Positions 36,752 through 45,392 of a stretch of DNA of 64,000 nucleotides are shown one piece after another. The notes under the pieces are model-generated. The model searched no databases. It saw only the letters and a program-made list of their open reading frames with translations, and had not been told where the DNA came from. The stretch is taken from assembly GCA_025454395.1 (NCBI GenBank), contig JALOOM010000005.1, positions 62,001 through 126,000 of the forward strand. Reading direction: 5' to 3'. Position numbers and translations under genes: made by a program. The DNA is from Elainella sp. Prado103 (GTDB lineage Bacteria > Cyanobacteriota > Cyanobacteriia > Elainellales > Elainellaceae). Position 1 is the stretch's first letter. Each line of letters begins with the position of its first letter.

Positions 36752-36928
36752 AATACGCAGAAAAATACACAGAAAAATGTGCAGAAGGGTGTCGTAAAAT
36801 TGCAAGTTCCCTGCTTAAAAAGATCGGCTTCATCCATCGGTGCTCTAAGCGATTACCATAGAGAGTATCGAATTTTAGCGATCGAGTGCTTTGGCTAGAG
36901 TGCATCAAACAGCACTTTTTGAGAGGCC

Positions 36929-38452
36929 ATGTTGAATCCTCAACTGATTAACTTGCTGCTACTGGCTTTACATTTTGGCATTACGCTTATTTTGGCAGCA
37001 ACCTTAAATTTATGGATCGATGAAGCATACACGCTCAATACGACTAGCCAGTCGGTAATCCATGCGATCGAACGTAGCATCAACTACGAAATTCAGCCAC
37101 CGCTTTACTTTGCCCTGTTAGCCCTTTGGCGCAGAGTTAATGGTTCAATTTTCTTTGCCCGCTGTTTTTCAGTACTCTGTATCGGGTTGGCGATCCTAGT
37201 CACTGTTTCCCTGTCTCGTCGCTATCTAAAAGGCATTGCTTCAACTCACGTAACTGCGGTGTTGGCTTTCCATCCCTATGCCATCTGGGCAGCCGTTGAA
37301 ATTCGCTCTTACGCCTTTTCCATTTTGCTCTCCACCCTGTTACTCAAGTTTTTCTTCGATGGATTTTTAGCCGATCAGCCCGATCGCCGCAACCAATGGC
37401 TATATGGTGCAACCGCAATTGCAGCACTTTACACCCATTATTTTTTAGCCTGTCTGTTGGCTTCCCATGCCTTTGTGCTATTAGGCTTACGACGCTGGCG
37501 ACAACTGGGAATCTATCTGGGTATGATGACGATCGTGACTGCAACGTTCCTACCTCTGTTCTCAACGTTGCTACTCCATCTTCAGGGCGGTGGCTTCTAT
37601 ACTGAGCATTCCGCCCAAACCGATCTGATCGGGCTACGTACAGCCTTAGGACGATTTCTGATCTACCTGCTTCCGACTGCGGCTGACTGGGAAGGGCTGA
37701 ATTTGATGCGCGTTCTCCGTTACGGACTGATTAGTTTATTGGTTTATCTGGTGATTACCTGGCGATATTGGCTGACCCAGAAGCAGATGATCCTCTGGAT
37801 AATGACCACTATCACAGTCTTGGCTTTTGGACTCGTTTTGAGTGTCACTAATACGGTCGATCTAGCCTATCGTTATAGCTACCCACTTTTTATTATTAGT
37901 ATACTTCTTACATTCTCATTACTTTCCCTGGTGCAGGATCGGAAACAACAGCAACGATGGATGTTGGGTTGGGCGGGGCTCCTGGTTTGTGGTTATTTGA
38001 CCAGCTTTTGGCTCACCTATATGCCGCTTGCCAAAGATGGAGACTGGCAGCGGGTGTCCAATTATTTGATGGCCAGTGAACAACCCAACCAACCGATCTT
38101 GGTTTTTTCGGCGGAAATTACGTTGCCCTTGAGTTACTACTACACTGGAGATAACCCAGTGATTCCTTTACCTCAACCGCTAAATCCGGATGTGTATGAT
38201 CAGCGAGCTTTCGTGTTAACCAATCCAACCGAAATTGAAACGGCTCTGGGGCAATTCCCCGATCGCCCCTCAAGCCTTTGGTTGGTGACTGGGCCAGACT
38301 ACATCGTGCATGGTACGGCGGGTCAGGCTTGCACCCTGCTTGGCTTTTCGTTTAATTGCCACATTTTGGAAGAATTTATCGATCGCTACTATTCAGTGGT
38401 TCAAACCCAATCCTTTTATGGCTCTCAGGTGCGGTTGCTCCAGCGCAAATGA
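36929..38452 (+). CDS. GT39-like membrane glycosyltransferase
   Basis: 507 aa, about 11 membrane helices, PMT/ArnT-like. The first periplasmic loop has WIDEAYTL (Asp31, Glu32), the acidic pair typical of C-type membrane glycosyltransferases that use polyprenyl-phosphate sugars; IQPPLYFALLALW follows, as expected. C-terminal 110 residues are soluble and periplasmic. Would transfer a sugar to polysaccharide, lipid or protein outside the cytoplasm. RBS GAGAGG precedes the ATG. Its last 60 nt overlap the 3' end of the convergent GH10 gene. Confidence 0.83.
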   Translation: MLNPQLINLLLLALHFGITLILAATLNLWIDEAYTLNTTSQSVIHAIERSINYEIQPPLYFALLALWRRVNGSIFFARCFSVLCIGLAILVTVSLSRRYLKGIASTHVTAVLAFHPYAIWAAVEIRSYAFSILLSTLLLKFFFDGFLADQPDRRNQWLYGATAIAALYTHYFLACLLASHAFVLLGLRRWRQLGIYLGMMTIVTATFLPLFSTLLLHLQGGGFYTEHSAQTDLIGLRTALGRFLIYLLPTAADWEGLNLMRVLRYGLISLLVYLVITWRYWLTQKQMILWIMTTITVLAFGLVLSVTNTVDLAYRYSYPLFIISILLTFSLLSLVQDRKQQQRWMLGWAGLLVCGYLTSFWLTYMPLAKDGDWQRVSNYLMASEQPNQPILVFSAEITLPLSYYYTGDNPVIPLPQPLNPDVYDQRAFVLTNPTEIETALGQFPDRPSSLWLVTGPDYIVHGTAGQACTLLGFSFNCHILEEFIDRYYSVVQTQSFYGSQVRLLQRK

Positions 38453-39670
38453 ATGATTACTTGACCGGAAACAGGCTGATTGGCTAGAGCGAACGGGGGC
38501 TGCATCGATCGCTCTGGCAATCGCTCGCCAAGCTGATTTGCGTTGCAGGTTACCATCCAAAGGCAGCGGGCGTACGGCAGAGCCATCGGCACGGGGATGA
38601 AATTCCGTTAACCAGCTATAGCGATCACTCAAGCCCCAAGTCACAAGCATTTTCACAGCCGGTTCATCCAATATCACCGATAAAAAGTCTTCATAGATAC
38701 TCGCGATGATCCGATCTCGTACCTCGACGGATTGCGGCAATTCTCGATCGATCACGTCCAATTCAGTAATGAAGATTTTCAAGCCCAAACTGGCTACATC
38801 ACTGAGAAACTGCCGCAATTTCTGAGGGTTAAACCGCAGTTCATTGCCGACGAGATGAGACTGTATCCCCAAGGCATGGATGGGTGTGCCTTGTGCCTTC
38901 AACCGTTCTAGTAGCTGTAAAACAGCCTGCCGTTTTGTTTGATTCTCTGGGGTGTCATACTCCAAACCATAGTCGTTGTAGGTAAGAACTGCCTTGGGGT
39001 CAGCAGCGGCTGCGATCCGAAACGCGAGATCAATATAGTCTGCATCGAGTAATTCCTGCCAAGGGGTTCGCCGTAACCCGTGAGCCTGACCATCCGCCGG
39101 TTCGATCGCTTCATTGACTACATCCCAAGATTGCACCTGTCCCGCATAACGTCCAACGACGGTTTGAATATGTTGCACCAACCATTGCTCCGCATTTTGA
39201 TGATTCACCTGTTCCGTGAACCATTCCGGTAAACAGAGATGCCAGACAAGAGTATTCCCCCGCACTTGCATAGCATGGGTTTGGGCAAAATTGATCATCT
39301 CATCCGCCATGGTGAAATCAAACTGGTTGGGTGCTGTCCGCAGTCGGGCATTGCCAGCCGACCATTTGAGTTCCCATTCTGGAGCTAATAGGGCACATTC
39401 AGTCCTATAGTGTGTCGCCAAAGTACGATCGGTCATCAAATCCTGGTGGCGAGCGGCCGCACCATAGATCAGTCCTTTGGCTTGAGCCCGCTGCTTCAGA
39501 GGAGTTTCACCTGCTGTCTCAAAGGTGCGATCGGGGTTATCCAGTATCTGAGCCTGATAGTGACGGTAGGCAGCTTTCACACCGGCTTTAGCCCCAATCA
39601 CAGTGCCAATTCCGCTCAAAACACCTGCTCCTAAGGTTAAAGCACGCCGACGCGAATAACGAGAATACAT
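38393..39670 (-). CDS. GH10 family endo-beta-xylanase-like glycosidase with Tat-type leader
   Basis: 425 aa. Begins MYSRYSRRRALTLGAGVLSG, a twin-arginine-type leader, so it is probably exported folded. GH10 motifs: GNTLVWH (His144), SWDVVNEAI (acid/base Glu187), ITELDV (nucleophile Glu303), and LVTWGLSDRYSW. All catalytic residues are present. It hydrolyses beta-1,4-xylan-like glycans; beside two EPS loci, a role in trimming the organism's own polysaccharide seems likelier than biomass use (inference). AGGAG lies 10 nt before the ATG. The last about 35 residues after the barrel are unlike GH10 and arise from reading 60 nt into the neighbouring gene on the opposite strand. Confidence 0.88.
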   Translation of the reverse strand: MYSRYSRRRALTLGAGVLSGIGTVIGAKAGVKAAYRHYQAQILDNPDRTFETAGETPLKQRAQAKGLIYGAAARHQDLMTDRTLATHYRTECALLAPEWELKWSAGNARLRTAPNQFDFTMADEMINFAQTHAMQVRGNTLVWHLCLPEWFTEQVNHQNAEQWLVQHIQTVVGRYAGQVQSWDVVNEAIEPADGQAHGLRRTPWQELLDADYIDLAFRIAAAADPKAVLTYNDYGLEYDTPENQTKRQAVLQLLERLKAQGTPIHALGIQSHLVGNELRFNPQKLRQFLSDVASLGLKIFITELDVIDRELPQSVEVRDRIIASIYEDFLSVILDEPAVKMLVTWGLSDRYSWLTEFHPRADGSAVRPLPLDGNLQRKSAWRAIARAIDAAPVRSSQSACFRSSNHSFALEQPHLRAIKGLGLNH

Positions 39671-39825
39671 TCTCTATACTCCTGTGAGAATCAATGAAAA
39701 CAGATCAGGAATTTTAGTAGTATTCAAAAGAAATGATCCTCCCCCATGCAAAGAGTCATTGAGGAGAATCTAGTCTGACATGAATGATGATTTTCGCGAA
39801 AGCCTAACCTTGAGAATACTATTCC

Positions 39826-40785
39826 TTAAAATTGGTTGACTTGAGCACTAATCCACTTATAGGTTTCCAGTAGTCCGGTTTCAAGGGAAATATTGGGAGC
39901 CCAACCTAGTTTTTCCTGGATCAGGGTGTTATCGGAGTTTCTACCACGAGGACCAACTGGTTTTGAGAGATCATATCGTCGCTGCACTGTTTTACCCGAA
40001 ATGGCTGAAACGATATCGATCAACTCATTGATCGTGACCATCCGATCCGACCCTAAGTTGATCGGTCGATCCAGATTCGATCCCATGATTCGCAAACACC
40101 CCTCCACGCAGTCATCCACATAGCAATAGGAGCGAGCTTGGGTACCATCACCCCAGACTTCAATTTCGCCACTGTGGCCCTGAAGTTTCGCGATCTTACG
40201 ACAGATCGCCGCCGGTGACTTTTCCCGTCCCCCATCATAGGTGCCCAACGGCCCATAGATGTTATGAAACCGAGCAATTTTGATATTCATGCCATAGGAC
40301 TTTTTGTAAGTCTCATGCAAAATCTCAGCAGTGAGTTTTTCCCAACCATATTCCATATCAGGATCGGCTGGAAATACCTTATCTTCCTTTAACCCCGGAC
40401 TATCGTTCGTTTCTTGCAAATAGTTCGGGTAGACACAAGCCGAAGAAGAATAAAATACATTTCCAACCTCGTTAATGCGGCAGGCTTCCAGCGTATTCGT
40501 GGAAATCAGCAAGTTATCATGCATGATCGAAGCAGGCGCGGCATGAGTCCAGCCAATTCCCCCCATATTGGCAGCCAGGGAAAAAACGGTATCGACATTG
40601 CGAACTGCCTGTAAAGAGTCATCTCGCTTTCTCAAATCCAAAATCTCAAATTCATCTGCTTCAGTTTTACTAAACTCTGGGTATTTAATATCTACACCAC
40701 GTACCCAATAGCCTTCTTCTTTTAAGCGTCGCACCAGATGAGAGCCAATAAAACCGCCTGCGCCAGTAACAGTGACTCGCTTCAT
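39826..40785 (-). CDS. GDP-mannose 3,5-epimerase-like NAD-dependent epimerase
   Basis: 319 aa extended SDR. NAD loop TGAGGFIGSHL (residues 7-17), catalytic Tyr146/Lys150 in MEYGWEK, and the segments AANMGGIGWTHAAPASIMHDN, SSSACVYP (Cys117), RFHNIYGPLGTYDGGREKSPAA and VGPRGRNSDN. These match plant GDP-mannose 3,5-epimerase almost block for block, including the cysteine used for C3/C5 epimerisation. It would make GDP-L-galactose or GDP-L-gulose for glycan synthesis. Other GDP-sugar epimerases share the fold, so specificity is likely but not proven. AGGAG precedes the ATG. It ends the minus-strand EPS block. Confidence 0.87.
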   Translation of the reverse strand: MKRVTVTGAGGFIGSHLVRRLKEEGYWVRGVDIKYPEFSKTEADEFEILDLRKRDDSLQAVRNVDTVFSLAANMGGIGWTHAAPASIMHDNLLISTNTLEACRINEVGNVFYSSSACVYPNYLQETNDSPGLKEDKVFPADPDMEYGWEKLTAEILHETYKKSYGMNIKIARFHNIYGPLGTYDGGREKSPAAICRKIAKLQGHSGEIEVWGDGTQARSYCYVDDCVEGCLRIMGSNLDRPINLGSDRMVTINELIDIVSAISGKTVQRRYDLSKPVGPRGRNSDNTLIQEKLGWAPNISLETGLLETYKWISAQVNQF

Positions 40786-40869
40786 TTAAAATTACTCCTG
40801 AGATGGTGAGTGGATTGGTTGATGTTCAACCCCGCAGCATCAATCGAGGAGACACACGTTGAGGAAAAG

Positions 40870-41655
40870 TTAGTGGCTCTGGGAGGCAGGTAGATGATCA
40901 AACCGCTTCAACCGCAGCACTTGCAGCAGAAAATTCCAGACAAACACCAGGTTATAGAGCGTATAGCGTTTCCAGAGCCGCTTGGGATCCTGGGTGAGCC
41001 GGAATAGCCACTCAAAGCCCGATCGCTGAATCCAATAGGGGGCTTGGGTAATCCGGTTACTGAAGAAATCAAATGCCGCACCCGAAGCAATCATGATTGT
41101 GCCTGGAATTTTAGTTAAGTGGTCTTGAATCCATCGATCCTGCTTAGGTGATCCAAGACCAACAATGATGAAATCAGGCTGGAGACGGTTGATCTCAGCA
41201 CAGAGAGCAGCATCCTCTTCAGCCGTGAGGGGGCGAAAAGGCGGAGAGTAAGCACCGACAATATTGACCCCTGGAAATTGGGTTTCCAGAAACTGTTGCA
41301 TGGCTTCTGGCACACCTTCTGCCCCCCCATAGAGGTAAAGTCGGTAGTTACGCTGTACAGCTACTTTGCACAAATTCAGAATAATGTCGGGGGCATAGAG
41401 TCGATCGCAGGGTTGTCCGGTCAGCCATCGCATCCAGTAAACAAAGGGCATACTATCTGGGCCAGAGATATCTGCTTTGCTAAAAATGGACTTAATCTCT
41501 GGGTTCAGATGGCTCTCTACAACGCAATTCACATTGACACAAGAAATATGTTTCGATCGATCAGCTTTATTCTGAAGCCATTCATGACACTTCGCAAAAA
41601 GTCGATCGTAAGTGATCACATCAACGTCTATACCAATGAAGTTATATCTTTCCAT
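40870..41655 (-). CDS. WecG/TagA/CpsF family glycosyltransferase (GT26)
   Basis: 261 aa, GT26. Seen: FIGIDVDVITYDRLFAKC, ISCVNVNCVVESHLNPEIKSIF, ADISGPDSMPFVYWMRWL, LYLYGGAEGVPEAMQQFLE, PDFIIVGLGSPKQDRWI, and MIASGAAFDFFSN near the C-terminus followed by QAPYWIQRSGFEWLFRLTQDPKRLWKRY, all family hallmarks. It transfers a sugar onto a lipid-linked first sugar at the inner membrane face. Last but one of the minus-strand locus. Confidence 0.93.
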   Translation of the reverse strand: MERYNFIGIDVDVITYDRLFAKCHEWLQNKADRSKHISCVNVNCVVESHLNPEIKSIFSKADISGPDSMPFVYWMRWLTGQPCDRLYAPDIILNLCKVAVQRNYRLYLYGGAEGVPEAMQQFLETQFPGVNIVGAYSPPFRPLTAEEDAALCAEINRLQPDFIIVGLGSPKQDRWIQDHLTKIPGTIMIASGAAFDFFSNRITQAPYWIQRSGFEWLFRLTQDPKRLWKRYTLYNLVFVWNFLLQVLRLKRFDHLPASQSH

Positions 41656-41800
41656 GTTGGGTTGTAGCTAAACTTCCAGAATGATTCACGCTTCACAGGT
41701 AGACACACAGACCCAAACTCAATTTAGATACTAGCAGGATTGATTAATTATTTCAACCCAGAAACCCCCTATTTATGTATATTTTACATATTCTTTCTAT

Positions 41801-42943
41801 TCAATGACTCACAATTAATCTATATGAAATTAGCATCTCTTTCATATATTGGTTGACATCCAATTGTTTCACCGTCTCTCTAGCAGCTTTACCAATTTGC
41901 ATTCTTATCGCCTCACTCAAGACAATTTGACACATCGCTTCCACTAACTCAGATTGCTGTCCAGGCTGAACTAGCAAGCCATTGACCCCAGACTGGATCA
42001 CCTCTGGTATCCCACCGACTGGCGTGACAATCACTGGCAGTTGCCAGGCCATTGCTTCTAACATCGACATGGGTAAGCCTTCGTTATAAGAGGGCAAAAC
42101 AAAGGCATCGGCTTCAGCTAATAATCGATCACGCTGAGCCGCATCTAACCACGAATGCACCCTGACTGAGTCAGTTAAGCCTAACTCCTGAATTAAACTC
42201 TCCGCTTTTTCTACATCGCCATTCCCTGCTAACACTAACCGGGCTTGATCACGAACGATCGGGGGCAGAGCCGCAAACGCACGAATTAGATCGAAGCATC
42301 CTTTATCCTGGCGAGGGAATGAGATCACCGATCGCATCATATCTAACGCGCCTCCGTGAGCCCCAATCCGTCCTAAAAAGACAAAGGTGGTGACTTGACG
42401 ACCATGGCGATCGGGGATGGTAGAAGGCAAAATGACCGGATTCGGCATCACAGTTATTTGATCTGGAGTCAGCGCAAAGATTTTAGCGTAGTAATCCCGC
42501 CAGCTCTCGGAGAGGGCAATAAACTGAGCACATTGGCTAAATACTGCCACAATCATGCGTTTAGCCCAAGTCGGCACTTTGGCATAAAACTCCCGGTAGG
42601 CCGCCCCATGACAATGCAATATAAATGATTTATGGAACATGAGAACGATTGCTGCCAGAATTAATTTACGTAACGTGCTACCTCGATCGGAAAAATGAAT
42701 ATGGACAAGATCAACCTGATCATGCCACAGCATCCCGATCAGTCGTAGCATTGCTCCTAGATAAATTCGTAAATTCCGTAGGGTAGACCCTTTAACAAAA
42801 GTTGCTACATGGAAAATTTCTAGCTCAGGCGGTGCATAGTCCAGCATTAGTTTCTCAACAGAAGTAATCCCGCCTTGGACATCGAGTCCAGCACCTAGCA
42901 TGAGCACACGAATCGGTTGAGATTGAGCGATGGATGGAGTCAT
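41801..42943 (-). CDS. GT4 glycosyltransferase
   Basis: 380 aa. N-terminal GT-B domain opens VLMLGAGLDVQGGITSVEKLML with the glycine loop; the C-terminal domain shows FVFLGRIGAHGG..DLIRAFAALP and EGLPMSMLEAMAWQLPVIVTPVGGIPEV (E-x7-E). It begins 3 nt before the stop codon region of the upstream polymerase-like gene, indicating tight operon structure. A 13-residue insert with MMRSVISF lies after GAHGGALD. Retaining enzyme; sugar unknown. 145 nt of AT-rich spacer separates it from GT26. Confidence 0.88.
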   Translation of the reverse strand: MTPSIAQSQPIRVLMLGAGLDVQGGITSVEKLMLDYAPPELEIFHVATFVKGSTLRNLRIYLGAMLRLIGMLWHDQVDLVHIHFSDRGSTLRKLILAAIVLMFHKSFILHCHGAAYREFYAKVPTWAKRMIVAVFSQCAQFIALSESWRDYYAKIFALTPDQITVMPNPVILPSTIPDRHGRQVTTFVFLGRIGAHGGALDMMRSVISFPRQDKGCFDLIRAFAALPPIVRDQARLVLAGNGDVEKAESLIQELGLTDSVRVHSWLDAAQRDRLLAEADAFVLPSYNEGLPMSMLEAMAWQLPVIVTPVGGIPEVIQSGVNGLLVQPGQQSELVEAMCQIVLSEAIRMQIGKAARETVKQLDVNQYMKEMLISYRLIVSH

Positions 42944-42946
42944 AGT

Positions 42947-44260
42947 TTAAGGTGAAGATATTACAGAAGACGGTGGAGTCAAAGTTAAAGTTGAAGTCAA
43001 AGTCGAATTTGATGTTAAAACCTGCTGCTTTTCGGGTGGTATTGTCACCCTGGCAGTTGAAGCAAGAATAATCATGCTATACAGAACCCAGTAGATGCTA
43101 TTGCGATCGAGCAGTGTACTCTCCGTTAAATTAGTGAATACCGTGTAAAGCAATGACAAAAATGGGAGGAAGAACTCTGGGGTTCGGCTTTGACTAATCA
43201 GCGAAACAGCTCGAAATAAGCCACAGAAGAATTGCAGGGCAAAGATACTTAAGCCAATGAAACCCAGTCCCAACCAAAGTTCGAGAAACCCATTATGGGA
43301 ATTGGGGGCTTCCCAACCTACAACACGCCAAATGAACCCAGTTTCACTGCCCAAACTTGACCATTGCGAACTATAGCCGTAACCTAACCAGGGACGTTCC
43401 TGAATCATATCCCATGCATAACTCCAGATCCGCGATCGTCCCGTAAATGTTAGATCTTTACCCACTAAGCGCACTAAGGATTCTGCGTAAAGGATAACCA
43501 GACTCAAAACACTAAACCCAACCACTGTAATTAAACTCAATATAAATGTGCGCGATCGATAACGCCAACGCAAGGTGCGAAAAATAAAGAAAGTGGGGAC
43601 TAAGAGAATTAAGTGACTCAGCGGTGAGGTCGATCGGGAAAGCAGCAGTAACAGAAAAGAGAAAACCATCCCTAACCACAGGAGCCGCCTTTTTGCCCCT
43701 ACCGCCCGCAACAGAAAGACAATGGCACTGAATGCCATCATCGACCCCAGAGTATTTTTGTGAGTGTAGATGCCTCGCCAGGTTCCCGCGTGGGTTCCCC
43801 CCATGATGCCATACCGAGGAAGCCCAACCGCAAATAAAATACTGAGCAGAATTGCTAAGCCAAACATCCAGGCTAACAAATGTAGTTGTTCTTTGAGGCT
43901 ATAGCGAGTTGCCAAATAAATTCCGAATAAAGTCGTCCCGATCAAAGCAATGCTGCGATTGATAGTGAGCGATGGATCGGCAGACCAAAAAATCGATAGC
44001 ACTACCCAGGCTAACAACACCAGTAGTAATTTTTCCTTAACCAATAGGTAGAGCGCTCGTTTCCAGTGAGGTAGAAGAAAACAACAGGTGATTAAATAAA
44101 TGAGTAGGAATAACTGTCGTACTAAGGCAAAATCTAAGGGAATGCCTGCCTGACCTTCACTGCGTCCACCTGACAAAATCACCACCAGTGGGCCACCCGA
44201 ATACATTAGGAGGGCAAAAATAGTGAATACTCGTTCTGCAATATTCAGCAATGTTCTCAT
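42947..44260 (-). CDS. O-antigen ligase/polymerase-like membrane protein (second Wzy candidate)
   Basis: 437 aa from the ATG at 44260 (a TTG at 44266 is also in frame). About 11 membrane helices; Wzy_C-type segment LSRSTSPLSHLIL, and in the large periplasmic loop PWLGYGYSSQW and WEAPNSHNGFLELWLGLGFIGLSIF, the expected SHNGFLE motif of O-antigen ligase/Wzy proteins. It is a stronger family match than the protein at 26797. Would polymerise or ligate the second polysaccharide. Gap to the upstream GT4 gene is 10 nt. Confidence 0.88.
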   Translation of the reverse strand: MRTLLNIAERVFTIFALLMYSGGPLVVILSGGRSEGQAGIPLDFALVRQLFLLIYLITCCFLLPHWKRALYLLVKEKLLLVLLAWVVLSIFWSADPSLTINRSIALIGTTLFGIYLATRYSLKEQLHLLAWMFGLAILLSILFAVGLPRYGIMGGTHAGTWRGIYTHKNTLGSMMAFSAIVFLLRAVGAKRRLLWLGMVFSFLLLLLSRSTSPLSHLILLVPTFFIFRTLRWRYRSRTFILSLITVVGFSVLSLVILYAESLVRLVGKDLTFTGRSRIWSYAWDMIQERPWLGYGYSSQWSSLGSETGFIWRVVGWEAPNSHNGFLELWLGLGFIGLSIFALQFFCGLFRAVSLISQSRTPEFFLPFLSLLYTVFTNLTESTLLDRNSIYWVLYSMIILASTARVTIPPEKQQVLTSNSTLTSTLTLTPPSSVISSP

Positions 44261-44270
44261 AAGCAATTCA

Positions 44271-45392
44271 TCAGGTCACGATCGCGCTAAAACAAACTTT
44301 TTGATAAACCTGGATAGTTTGAGCCGCAATGTTTGTCCAGTTCAGATCCTGTTGGCAGCGCATCAGGGCTCCTTGCTGGAGGTGAGCTTGCAGCGCTCGA
44401 TCCTGCAATAATCGAATAATGGACTGAGCCAGGGTTAAACTATCGGCAGGCGGAACCAGCAGACCATCCTGTTCGTGATGTACCATTTCCGCTAATCCAC
44501 CGATATCAGAGGCGATCACGGGGGTTCCTGTCCCATAGGCGATCGCTGCCACCCCACTCTGGGAAGACTCAATATAGGGCAAAACAACGGCTGCACTCCG
44601 TTCAAATAGCCCCGCTACAGCTTCAAATGGGATGAATTGATTCAACTGTTCATAAGGAGTTAGATCGCAGCCCTGAGGAAAATATTGCGTCAGGTTTTCA
44701 CCTCGACCTGCAATCACCAGTTTGGCAGTGGGAATGACACGCCGCACGATCGGCATTGCCTCTACAAGATACTTCAGCCCTTTATATGGCCAGATTCGTC
44801 CAAAAAATAGCAGGGTATGGGGATCGCGATCGAGCACCTGAGCAACCTCCATGGGGGCAAACTGTTGGTAAAGGCTGCCTAACTCGCCATGTGGAATCAC
44901 ACTGACCTGCTGGGCAGGCACTTGGAATTGTTCAATCAACACCCGTTGCAAAAAATGAGTATGCACAATCAAATGGTGCGATCGATGATAAGCAATCCGA
45001 CGAGTGTATTCTGAGCCAAAAACCAGATCTCGATCCCCTGGATGGCGAAAGACATCATGAATTGTTGTGACCAGTGGTGTCCGAATGGGGGCTCTTTGAA
45101 AAAGCAGAGATAGGTCATACCAAAAGTTATTGGCTTCTTGGACATGTAACACATCTGGAGCAAGTTGATGCACGATCTGGGAGATCTGATATAGGGTTCG
45201 CAGATTGCGCGGATCGCGAATGCGCGGCTTCCAAAAACTGATAGTTTTAATGTTGGGATCTAATACTTGTTGGTAGCGCTGCGATAGCTGTTCTGGGTGA
45301 ATCAGAATTACCTCTGCAAATTTTGCTAAGCCATTCGCTAAACCGACCGTATAATCTTCAAAGCAAAAGTGAAGTAATGCAACTTTAATCAT
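44271..45392 (-). CDS. GT4 glycosyltransferase
   Basis: 373 aa. Motifs LLFFGRIWPYKGLKYLVEAMPIV and SGVAAIAYGTGTPVIASDIGGLAEMV (E/G-containing donor site, with a Ser-Gln-Ser-Gly in place of the usual first Glu). The N-terminal part contains VLHVQEANNFWYDLSLLF and TTIHDVFRHPGDRD. Start ATG overlaps the stop of the Wzx gene (ATGA, 45389-45392), showing translational coupling. Donor unknown. Confidence 0.87.
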   Translation of the reverse strand: MIKVALLHFCFEDYTVGLANGLAKFAEVILIHPEQLSQRYQQVLDPNIKTISFWKPRIRDPRNLRTLYQISQIVHQLAPDVLHVQEANNFWYDLSLLFQRAPIRTPLVTTIHDVFRHPGDRDLVFGSEYTRRIAYHRSHHLIVHTHFLQRVLIEQFQVPAQQVSVIPHGELGSLYQQFAPMEVAQVLDRDPHTLLFFGRIWPYKGLKYLVEAMPIVRRVIPTAKLVIAGRGENLTQYFPQGCDLTPYEQLNQFIPFEAVAGLFERSAAVVLPYIESSQSGVAAIAYGTGTPVIASDIGGLAEMVHHEQDGLLVPPADSLTLAQSIIRLLQDRALQAHLQQGALMRCQQDLNWTNIAAQTIQVYQKVCFSAIVT

